Shown: positions 22,638 to 31,816 of the stretch, piece after piece
Position numbering within the stretch: the stretch's first letter is position 1
How the letters are laid out: each line of letters starts with the position of its first letter
DNA from: Favolaschia claudopus
Lineage: Eukaryota > Basidiomycota > Agaricomycetes > Agaricales > Mycenaceae
Reading direction: 5' to 3'
Assembly (NCBI GenBank): GCA_037176885.1
Contig: JAWWNJ010000201.1
Location: forward strand, 62,001 to 126,000
Length of the DNA stretch: 64,000 nt
Made by a program: the position numbers and the translations under genes
The notes under the pieces: model-generated
The model's input: only the letters and a program-made list of their open reading frames with translations
Told to the model about the DNA's origin: nothing
Databases searched by the model: none

Positions 22638-25547
22638 CTACAGTATTTGGACGCTGCTTTACACAGTGACATTCACATTTCTCCCTCAGTTTTCATTCAA
22701 AGTCTTAGATATTGTAGGGCTAAACTGGTACATACTTTGTCCATTAGAAACCCGAAATTCAGGCTTTTATGTGAAGTAACGGTTGAGAAATCCGAGGGTG
22801 TACATCAAAAATGTCCCGATTTGGAATGATGAAACTTTTCTCTACTGAATCTACTCCCTACCGGGCAAGATTTGGGGCTAATTCAAATTCTGACCAATAG
22901 ATGCCCTTCGGAAGCACACTTCTGCCCAATATCACGTACATAGCTGGCGAATTGGGTGAGAAATAAACACCTTCGCGTGACGACCACATGAGCGTGACAA
23001 GCTCTTCTTGATCCTTCGCACCTCGCCTTCTCACTCGCTTACACGGCTCTCGCGACGCGGAACGCGTAACAATGACTAACAAGGCCCTCTCTGAACGTGT
23101 CAAGCGCGGAAAAACGCGTCGTAAAGAAAATGCGAAGTTACAGAATGCTATTGACGAGTACAAACTAGAGCAGCACAAAGAGGGTAAAAAACAGGGCCTG
23201 CAGCCCATTGCTAAGAAGTACGGTGTCTGTTTCAAGACACTAGGAAATCTGGTGAACGGAGGACAATCAATGAGTTCATTTAACGCGTCGAAACAGAAGA
23301 TGACATACCCGGAGGAACGCGTTCTGACAGACCTCATTCTCGAAGCTGCTGACCGCGGCATGCCCATGAATCACAAGAACATTCAGAAACACGCGAACGC
23401 GATCATTGCTGGACGGGACAAGCCGGGGGAACCTGTCGCGATGTCGTGGGTCGGGCGATATCTTGATCGTTATCGTGATGAGCTACAGACCCACTGGACA
23501 AAACCCTTGGCCACGGAGCGTGCCCGCTCGTTGAATCCGGAGGCAGTGAAGGCGTGGTTTGAGTTGGTGAAAAAGGACTGTGTTGACGCGGGGATTAAGC
23601 CGGAAAACATTTATGGCATGGACGAGAGTGGATTCCCACCTTCCAATCAAGGTCGGCAGCGTTGTGTTGGCCGTAGGGGTACGAAGACACAGCACAAGGC
23701 TGGCAGTGCGAACCGCGAGAATGTCACTGTCATTGTCACCATTTGTGCGGATGGAACGACATTGAATCCTACCATCATTTTCAAAGGCAAGAACTTGATG
23801 AAGAAATGGGGATATGATAATGTTGCTAACGCGTCGTGAGTGTTCCGTCTCTACAGATAGGAAGCACTCACCCACTGTGTATGTACAGCATCTGTGTCTC
23901 CGACAATGGATGGATTGACAGTGATCTCGCCTACGAGTATGTCGTCAAGGACTTTGAGCCGCAGACCCGTGCCAAGGCCAACGGAGAGCTCCGGGCCTTG
24001 TACCTGGATGGGCATGGCTCCCACTACTCTGCAAAGCTGTTAGCGTTCTGCAAAGCACACAACATCCGTGTTTTTGGTTACCCACCTCACTGTACGCATG
24101 CGCTCCAAGGGCTTGATGTTGCTTGCTTCGCGAGACAGAAAGAAGCCTTCAAGGCAGAGATTGATGCCTTCGAAGAGTTGCATCAGCGAGGAGTTAATAA
24201 AGAAGACTTTTGCGGTGTATTCGGGAGGTCATTCCTCACTGCCTTCACAGAAAAAACTGTGAAGGCAGCTTTCTCGTCAACGGGGATTCACCCCTACAAT
24301 CCCAACATCATTAAGCCGCAGCAGATGAAGCCAAGCGAGGCTACATCGACCCATGGTTCTTTTCCCCAACCACAATCCAGCCCCGTTCGGGGAGTGATGA
24401 CCGCGTTCCATCAACATGAATTTACTCACCGTGATCTACATCCCGATTCCCCCCCATCTAGTCCCCGCGCCGGCTCGTCAACATTCCCCGGATCATTCTC
24501 CGACCCAATTCCCATCGATCCCGCACTGTTGAGTCCCAAACGGCGTCGTGATCCAGCCTCGGACCCAGACATGTTCACACCGACGAAGCGGATGCGGTTC
24601 TTGGGTGTTGGTCTTGCTAACACATCGTCTGGTGGGTTCCTGGTGTCAAAAACAAAAGCAAGCGCATTGCAAATTAGTAAAGTCTCAGCGCCAGTTTTCG
24701 AGCGCATACCTGATGAGATTGAGGCGCCGGACTGGAGCATCCTGGACCAACAAAACAGTCTGGAGAACCTTCCCCGTAGTGCTCTGGAAGAACACTGCAA
24801 AAATCTTCAGCTGCAGCTGTGCCGTTCAAAACAATTGAATGTTGCGCGTGAGGCCATTTCTGTGGGGCAAAATGCTCAGCTCATTGTTCAAAACATGACG
24901 ATGAACCAGTTGCAAAAGGCCCTGCATGAAAAGGAGAAGGGGAAGAAGAGTGACCGCACCTTGATGTTTCCAGGAGGGAAGGGGCGCCACCTCACTGCAG
25001 ATGAAGTGATTGCGCAGAAACTTGCATTGGAGGAGGCGAAGCAAAAGGAGGAGCTAGAGAAAGCGGCAAAGAAAACGAGGAAGGAGGTGAAAAAAGCAGA
25101 GAAGGCTGAGATTGAGGAGCGATGGAAGAAGATGTTGGCAGTACATGCGGCGGCGGTTGAGGCATGGAAAGTGCAGCGTGCCAGGCTTCGGGAGGCAGGG
25201 ACTAGAGCTAAAGACTTGCCCAAGAAGCCCCGGAGACCCCTGAAGCCAAAACCGAAGCCGGCAGACGATGTGAGCGACGACGACGACAATGAGAGCGGGA
25301 GCGACGAGGAGGAGTGACACTGCGTCACGGACTGTGTAAAGGATTGATTTGTGTGACATAGCTGATCTTCGCGGTATTCCGCTAAAATACAATGTACAAA
25401 ATGTCTGTATAGCCTCCAAAACTTGGGCAAGCCTTCTTAAGACCTTCAGGAACGACTCTATCAAATTTGTTTCACAATATTTGACCCCCGGCGAAAGTTA
25501 TATGGGATACAAATTTAGGTGTGTAAAGGAACGTCAAAATACTGTAG
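22638..25547 (+). mobile_element. pogo-type (Tc1/mariner superfamily) DNA transposon, apparently complete
   Basis: Inverted ends CTACAGTATTTGGACGCTGC (22638) and, in complement from 25547, CTACAGTATTTTGACGTTCC, about 28 bp with a few mismatches. The left flank is TA; the right flank is TT, one base off the expected TA duplication. The element is 2.9 kb and holds a single spliced transposase gene with an undamaged reading frame. Confidence 0.85.
23072..25317 (+). CDS. pogo/Fot1-type DDD transposase, 730 aa, one intron
   Basis: Exons 23072-23835 and 23889-25317; the 53-bp intron (GTGAGT..TACAG) restores frame to S-ICVSDNGW. N-terminal Pipsqueak-type HTH (about residues 20-70; LQPIAKKYGVCFKTLGNLVNGG), then a CENP-B-type HTH (about 85-165; TYPEERVLTDLILEAADRGM), then the DDE_1 catalytic domain with Asp184 (GMDESGF), Asp295 (LYLDGHGSH) and Asp331 (LQGLDV), a DDD triad with 35 residues between the last two. 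The C-terminal third is a Pro/Ser linker and a Lys/Glu-rich coiled coil ending in an acidic tail (DDVSDDDDNESGSDEEE), which may serve nuclear localisation or dimerisation. Known: pogo transposases cut and paste at TA. Nothing is missing, so the copy may be active or recently active. Confidence 0.93.
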
Positions 25548-25975
25548 TTTACAGCTCTGACATATTTCCAGCTCAAGTCCTGCCATGCCAACCCAACCAC
25601 GGCGAAGAAAAGAATTGCAGACCTTGAAAGCAAGGTGAAGGAGGCCCAGGAGGAGCTGAAAGCTGCTGTGGCTCAATCAGAGGCAAAGGTTCGCAAGATA
25701 TTGAAGAAGAAGCGGGAAGATGAGCGGGGATGGTCGGCGCGGGTTGCGGAGGCAGAGCGGCTGCTCAAGGATGCAGAGTACTGGCGGGTGTGGACTAACG
25801 GCGAGCTAAAGACTAAAACAGATGCTTTGAGCCAGCTTCGAGCGGTATTGAAACACACACAGCCAAAAGAGGTGGCTCTCAATGCCATTTCCCTCGGTCC
25901 ACTGCACGAAGAAATGTGTGACGACGCTGTAGATAATATATATTTCGCTACTTACTTTACAGCCTCTCGTATTCA

Positions 25976-26097
25976 TAGTGAGTGTATACACTCGGAGGAA
26001 TGCACGTGGGAGTCATCACTGTGACTCATCGCGTCTTTTCTCCTCACCACCACCACCGGGCGCGTTCCTTCGCCCGTGCTCTCGTTTTTTTGGTTGT
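25976..26097 (+). repeat. Ngaro split direct repeat A1
   Basis: 121-122 bp, same as A2 (35968-36088) with one substitution near its start (GGAGGAATG against GGAGTAATG). Contains the palindrome GAGTCATCACTGTGACTC and a run CACCACCACCACC. Confidence 0.93.
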
Positions 26098-26359
26098 TTT
26101 CTTTCCCCAATGGCCAACGACGCCCCCTTGCCTTTCACTGATGCTCAGATGGCCGCACTTACGGCCATTGTGGCCCAGGCCATTGCCGACAACTCCGCCA
26201 ACTCTTCGGGCGGCTCCGCCTCGTCGTCCTCTTCGAACGCCGCGAATGGCAGCGGAAACGTTACGGTCCCCACTACCAATGCCGCCGGTGAGCTTGACAA
26301 TTTCGCTTCCGCCTCCTTTCGGTCCCCCACGATGTGGTACCGCCGTGTCAAGCTGGCAC

Positions 26360-26840
26360 TCTTGTGACTGCCGCTTCATTCACTGTGCATCTGTATTCCA
26401 GACAGGGCAGTAGTAGACTAGTGTGGGTGAGGAGAAGACAGCCGAAAATCGTAGCCGGCTGATCTCCTGGCCGTGGGGCGACCAGATGCGCGAGAAGGCA
26501 CCCAATCGCACCCACCCTACATACTGCCCTGAAACCAGAATACAGTATACCTGAGTAGCAGTGCGATGCTCAACTTGAAGGGAAACTTGAACTTGAATTG
26601 GTTCGAAGTGAACCACGCAAGACATCATTCCTGGAGCCCTGTGTAAAGAACAAATTAAGGGTGAGGTGGGTGGGCAAAAGAAAGATCTTGATACTCGTAC
26701 GAGAGGAAGTCGACTGAAAGACCTTGAAGGGGTCGTGCCGTGTGTCGGACATGGAAGTCAGGAGGAAGAGAGTCATATCACCCGTCACTCAGCTAGTCAC
26801 AAGATCATGCACTCCTTTCGCAGGCTCAGGAGTGCCCCCA
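26360..26840 (+). mobile_element. Short Helitron-like element, 481 bp (first of a tandem pair)
   Basis: Starts TCTTGTGACTGCCGCTTCAT at 26360 and ends CAGGAGTGCCCCCA at 26840. The first 145 bp (26360-26504) and last 166 bp (26675-26840) are shared with the next element; the 170 bp between are not. The right end has a perfect 8-bp stem GCACTCCT/AGGAGTGC with an 11-nt loop (26809-26835), followed by CCCCA. No coding capacity. The features (5'-TC, subterminal hairpin, no target duplication, tandem arrangement) resemble Helitrons, but the 3' end is not CTRR. Confidence 0.6.
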
Positions 26841-26999
26841 TCTTGTGACTGCCGCTTCATTCACTGTGCATCTGTATTCCAGACAGGGCAGTAGTAGACT
26901 AGTGTGGGTGAGGAGAAGACAGCCGAAAATCGTAGCCGGCTGATCTCCTGGCCGTGGGGCGACCAGATGCGCGAGAAGGCACCCAGAGAGCAAGACGCC

Positions 27000-29150
27000 A
27001 GGCGAGGGCATCTGAGAGACCGCGACTAGCCCAAAAGAAGGCGGCTGGATGAAATGAACAGATGTCGCAGGTGGACATCCACTCTAGATGTGAACACAAG
27101 TATCTAGATTCTAGGAGCGTACGGAAACATATGGAAAGAACTTGAGAGGAGATGTCCGACCCGAAATCATGATTTATGAGCGGGATTGAGAATGATGAAT
27201 ATACAAACTGAGTGGCGGCCAATGTTCGAGCTCGGAGCGGCACAGGAGATTACTTGACTCGGCGTCAGTCAAGCTGTATATTAGCACTTTTCGCGGCCGT
27301 TTGGGTAAAAGTATCCGTGTATGTTGAAAGCGAGACCAGGATCAAGTTCAAAAAGCAGCCCCCATCAGAGCCCCGGTGTCATAGTAAGTGCAGGCAGCGT
27401 AAATTTTGGCAGTTAATTTCATGCGTACTGGATCGGCGAAGGAAGCTCAGTGAAGCAACCGGGAGCACAGCTGTAAAGGGTCACTAGTTCAGTAGTTGGA
27501 ACTCAGAGAACTCCGAATTCGATAGTAGCGGAATCACAATAAGTTGAATCAACCGTGGGATCCACGGCTCGCGTGGCTCATCGCAAAACAAGCAGGTCCA
27601 CCAGAACCAGGACGAACTCGTAATACAGTCGCCGGGAAACAAACTTGAATGTCACCGGGTTGTGGAGACGGCAGCGCGTATGGAAGTCCGAGGACCAGGA
27701 ACACTGGACTGAGGTCGTCTTCTGAGCTTTGAAGCAGATAAGCTGGAACGATGCCTCGAATACGGCATGAGCTCAAGAATGTAGGCTCAGATCTCCGAAT
27801 CCGAGGGGGGAAGTAGCCTCGGAGTGAGTTCCGCCGGAAAGAGATGGCATTAAGAGAACACGATGCGTTTGAATTAATGGATAGTGAGTCGATGTGCACA
27901 AAGCGCATAGCGCAAGTTCGTTGAATGGGCCTATAAACCGAGACAGCGAGCGGTTCATAGACATAGACAAGCGCGAGGTTGAGCCTCAGAGCATCCGTAT
28001 CCGCGTAGGGTCACAAATCGAGAGCAACGAAACTCAATTGAGTGTGTCAGAGTACGGCCGGCTCATAGTGCGAGCGAGAAGCCCAGGGATAATATAGAAG
28101 TGATGGTAATCGGAATCGGAATTGATTCAAATTGTAGCGCAAGTAGCAAGTTTTCGAATAGATTTGACATAAGTAAGATTTCACGCCCTAAGCGTAACAG
28201 AAGCACAGTAAACGGATTCATGGAGGATAGTTGATCGCCATTATCCGCTCATTGAGGGAAGCTCGAGTGCGTTGAAACAGAGATAGCGGTCGCGCAAGCA
28301 GTGGCGGGTAGAGGAAACCCGCGCTCATAGAAGCCCCGAACGGAGCCCCACACTGGCCGTCGTCATCCCAAATCGATACGGCAAAACGCATCATGCCCCT
28401 GGAGGAAGCGTGCGGAAGAGAGGTATTGGGATCAGTGGTGAGCAGTCGTCGATGGGGCACAAGTTGCGTAGCAGACGAGGCTGGTCGAAGCCAAACAGCT
28501 AGATCATATCCGGACCATCGGGCGAAGCAACATCGTACATAACCCATTGAGGTGTTTCGAGGAGCCGCTGGGTATTTAAATCCGGTACAGCAATTCCATG
28601 TTGACACAATCAGAGCCGGTAGGAGAGTTCAAGAAGCGGAAACTTGGATGTGGATAGTCCAGACAGAATTGAATCAATCATACACGGTTTGCATGGCGCA
28701 TCGACTATATGATCATGATTACTCATTGTAAACACTGAACAAAGGTTCGGAAGGAATCTACAATCAGCAGAGCGTTGTTCTAGCTCCGAGATACTGTAGG
28801 ATAGATCAATTTGCGATGAAACAAGAGCCACGCCGTATCCGCTGTATGCGGGACATGAACTGGATGGAATAAAGCAAGCGATGAGGCAGAGATACGCCAG
28901 TATACCGTATCAGTAGAGATATCAAAAGACATGCAGAGTTTGGACGCCATGATCCAAGTAGACCGTGGCAGAGTCACACAGAGATGCTGAGACAAGGTAG
29001 ACGTAGTCGCGTAGACGGAAAGGAAGAAGGACACGTATGACATCATGGGGAGTAACGAGGAGGCGCCTTAGGTGAACAGCGACGGGTGCAGGTGCGGCAT
29101 AGAATTGCAACACACACATATGTGGGCGAACAATTCCAACGACTCCGAGT
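27000..29150. other. Interior of long Helitron-like element, no gene seen
   Basis: 2.1 kb of sequence with overlapping open frames and no family resemblance, similar in composition to 7.6-10.5 kb. Confidence 0.45.
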
Positions 29151-29182
29151 CCTAGATGTCATGCTTGGCACGTGTAGGTGCA

Positions 29183-29315
29183 GGTCAACGATTTGAAGAT
29201 TCAGAAAGCGGAATCGCAAGTGTAGAGTTATCGAAAAGCGACCAGGCGCCGGTCAACGATTTGAAGATTCAAAAAGCGGAATCGCAAGTGTAGAGTTATC
29301 GAAAAGCGACCAGGC
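29183..29315 (+). repeat. 68-bp direct repeat, two copies
   Basis: GGTCAACGATTTGAAGATTC recurs at 29183 and 29251. The 68-bp units differ at only two or three bases, which marks a recent duplication. Confidence 0.9.
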
Positions 29316-29559
29316 GCAGGTTCGAGATTGTAAGATTTGACCTGGATGTAATGGAGAAGTGGGGAGGCGTAACGGCATGATCTGATTGCGAAGCGTAACC
29401 TTAGGCAGTGCATGATCGCTTGCAGGTATGGAATGGTAAACCGGTGGAGGCATGAATTTGACCGAAAACAACTGGAGAAGCATGCTAAGTCGCTAACTGC
29501 GGGATGTACCGCTCGGGTATGGAGTCGTGAAGAGAGTAGGCATGAAATCAAACGGGATA

Positions 29560-30360
29560 TGATGGGAAAGCGTCCAGAGACACTGGGCCTCGCAGGATGC
29601 AGCCACTCACGGGTATGGAGTGATGAACAAAATGAAGTCATAGAGCGTGGGGGTGACGCTGACCTTCGCGGCCATGGAATCGTAAATAGAATAAAATCGT
29701 AGAGCGTGCGGATGCGCTGACACTTGGGGAAAGGTAACCGCTCGCAGGTACAGCATCTTAAGTAGAAGTAGGTATGAAGATCAAGAGGGATATAATCAGA
29801 AAGCGTTTGTAGATAGCACCTTGGGGGTATGGAATCAGAAAGTATTCGGAAAGTAATTGTAGAGCGTACGTAGACGCTGGCACGGCATCGGAAGACGTGA
29901 GTAGACACTGACCCTCGCAGAATGTATCCGCTCGCGGGTATGAGGACGTAAACGGAATATCGTCGTACAACGTTTGACGCTGGGCCTCGCAGGACGTAAC
30001 CTGGAAACGGAATATCGTCGTAGAGCGTTCGTACTTAGACGCTGGGCCTCGCAGGACGTAACCCGGAAATGGAATATCGTCGTAGAGCGTTCATAGACGC
30101 TGGGCCTCGCGGGACGTAACTCGTAAACGGAATTGAGTCGTCGAGCGTTCCTTGACGCTGGGCCTCGCGGGACGTAACCCGTAAACAGAATTGAGTCGTA
30201 GAGCGTTCCTTGACGCTGGGCCTTGCGGGAAGAAACATATAAACAGAATAGAGTCGTAGGGCGTATGTAAACGCTTGGCCTCGCAGGATGTAGCCCATGA
30301 ACGGAATAGAGTCGTAGAGCATTCGTAGACGTTGGGCCCGACGGGGGATCGTAAAGCGTA
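29560..30360 (+). repeat. ~58-62-bp degenerate satellite
   Basis: The word GACGCTGGGCCTCGC recurs near 29976, 30038, 30096, 30153, 30211, 30269 and 30328, each followed by GGACGTAACC-like text and preceded by GAGTCGTAGAGCGTTC. Weaker copies extend upstream to about 29560. Minus-strand frames across it (repeats of the type ARPSV) are products of the array. Confidence 0.85.
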
Positions 30361-31816
30361 TGATGCATTTCAACGTAGAACCCTGCGGGTATGGAATTGG
30401 AAGTGAATGTAGTCGGCTCGAAACCTAACTTCGCCTTGGAAATTGATGTTCACTAGATGCAGACAGGAGTATTAGATAGACGTAGGTCGCATTTCCGGAT
30501 AGATGAAGATAGAAATGAAGTCCATAAACCAACCATAAACGCATGCAGGCGTGGAAGATATGGAGTCCATAAACGCATGTAAGCCTGGATTAAGCGGGAT
30601 ATAACCGCAAGCATAAAACCTGACCGGATGTAACGGCTCAACGCATGTAGGCGCAGGTATGAAGTCCATAAACACATGTAGAGTAGATGTAGACGTGGCA
30701 GAAAACACTTGAGCTCCTCCTCAGATCACGTGCCAAACACGTCGAGAAGTAGGTTGTCAAGCAATATGGCCGGAAAACTGAGCGCAATCTCTTTGAGAAG
30801 GTTGCGAACGAGGAGTCAAAAGAAAGATCTTGATACTCGTACGAGAGGAAGTCGACTGAAAGACCTTGAAGGGGTCGTGCCGTGTGTCGGACATGGAAGT
30901 CAGGAGGAAGAGAGTCATATCACCCGTCACTCAGCTAGTCACAAGATCATGCACTCCTTTCGCAGGCTCAGGAGTGCCCCCAACATCGACGCCATTGTGA
31001 ACGGCACCTTCGAAGCCGACGACCTCCCCAAGCTCTCCTCCATCGCCGCCGCTGCCCCCGCTCCCCCCGTGCCCATCCTCTTCCACCCGACCTCTGGTGT
31101 CGCCGCCCCGGAACAACCAGAGGAGGCCCTCGATTGGTCGACCTACACCGGCATCCGCTCCCTGATCGACACCACCAACGGTGGCGTCGCTGCCGCCTTT
31201 TCCATCTACACTAGTCAGCTCATGGACTTCACCACGCAGTACGAGTGGTCTGCAGTCTTACGCTACCACTACGAGTTCATTCGCGTGCGCATGGCGGAGA
31301 ACTTCCTCCCCACTCGCTGGGTGACGCCTGATCAGGGCCTCGTCTCCACCAGGCTGGTTCGTTACCCATTGCCCCTACCATCTTCCTCTAAGCGCAAACG
31401 CGACCTTGCTGAGCGCCTTTCCGAGCCCGGCGCCCCCGTATCCCGTCCGAAGGTCGATGAAACTTGCTACAAGTTTCAGGATCCTGCAGGTTGTCGCATG
31501 GGTGACAAGTGCTCTCGTCGCCACATCTGCATTGCGTGTCAGGGTGCCCACCCTTCACATGCGTGCCCACAGAAGCGGAAGTAGGATGTTTGGGGCAAGC
31601 CGACCGAGTCCGGCCTCTGCCCCACTCCGACCAACCCTTCGGTTCCTCTTCGTCCACTGGCTCCTCGCACCCCACCCTCGCTATCATCCCTTTTACATAC
31701 TGCCCATCCTTCAGCCCATTTAATACCACCTCCCCCCTCCCCATCCCAATACACACATCTCCTTCCCCGTTGCCCCCAGCTCTGGTCCTCGTGTTGTTAG
31801 CTCACTTAATCCCGCT

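Larger units (their letters stand above)
22545..25975 (+). pseudogene. Coiled-coil host gene interrupted by pogo (intron) and Ngaro (exon)
   Basis: An exon ending ..RRVAQAHRKLSAHFVK (to 22613) is followed by a donor GTGAGAAAAC; the acceptor TTTCCAG is at 25568-25574 and the exon continues LKSCHANPTTAKKRIADLESK in the same frame. The whole pogo transposon lies within this intron. The second exon reads on as a Lys/Glu-rich coiled coil (KVKEAQEELKAAVAQSEAKV..LLKDAEYWRVWTNGEL) to about 25975, where the Ngaro left repeat begins and supplies a stop soon after. Family unknown; the text looks like an agaric lineage-specific coiled-coil protein. Start not found: the frame is closed by a TAG near 22515. 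I infer that the pogo insertion could have been tolerated by splicing, while Ngaro truncated the protein. Confidence 0.6.
26841..30982 (+). mobile_element. Long Helitron-like element, 4142 bp (second of the tandem pair)
   Basis: Begins at 26841 directly after the short copy, with the same 145-bp left end (26841-26985), and ends at 30982 with the same 166-bp right end (30817-30982), including the hairpin (30951-30977) and CCCCA. The 3.8-kb interior has no gene I can recognise: no Rep, helicase, RT or transposase motifs. Its right half consists of degenerate 60-68-bp satellites. The right end is open in the Ngaro ORF1 frame (KKDLDTRTRGSRLKDLEG.. to the junction), so a fused frame 30709-31584 exists; I take this as coincidence or exaptation, not as a gene. 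Confidence 0.6.
26110..31584 (+). pseudogene. Ngaro ORF1 (Gag-like, CCCH zinc finger), split by a 4.6-kb insertion
   Basis: ATG at 26110 (MANDAPLPFTDAQMAALTAI) runs to 26359; the frame continues at 30983 (IDAIVNGTFEADDLPKLSS) to the stop at 31584. The two parts are 250 and 602 nt, together 852 nt or 284 codons, so clean removal of the insertion restores one frame through the codon for His. The N-terminal part is a Ser/Asn-rich low-complexity region, the middle is helical (LRYHYEFIRVRMAENF), and the C-terminus has a C-x8-C-x5-C-x3-H zinc finger (CYKFQDPAGCRMGDKCSRRH) followed by CIACQGAHPSHACP. Known: Ngaro ORF1 products are Gag-like nucleic-acid-binding proteins. With the insertion, the first part ends after a few foreign codons. 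Confidence 0.85.

Noticed and set aside
26666..26848. Small ORF as a separate gene
   Set aside because: It is the shared right end of the Helitron-like elements and has no independent start context.
29228..30373. Minus-strand frames with repeated ARPSV text
   Set aside because: Product of the 58-62-bp satellite; several frames are open at once, which shows repeat structure, not a protein.
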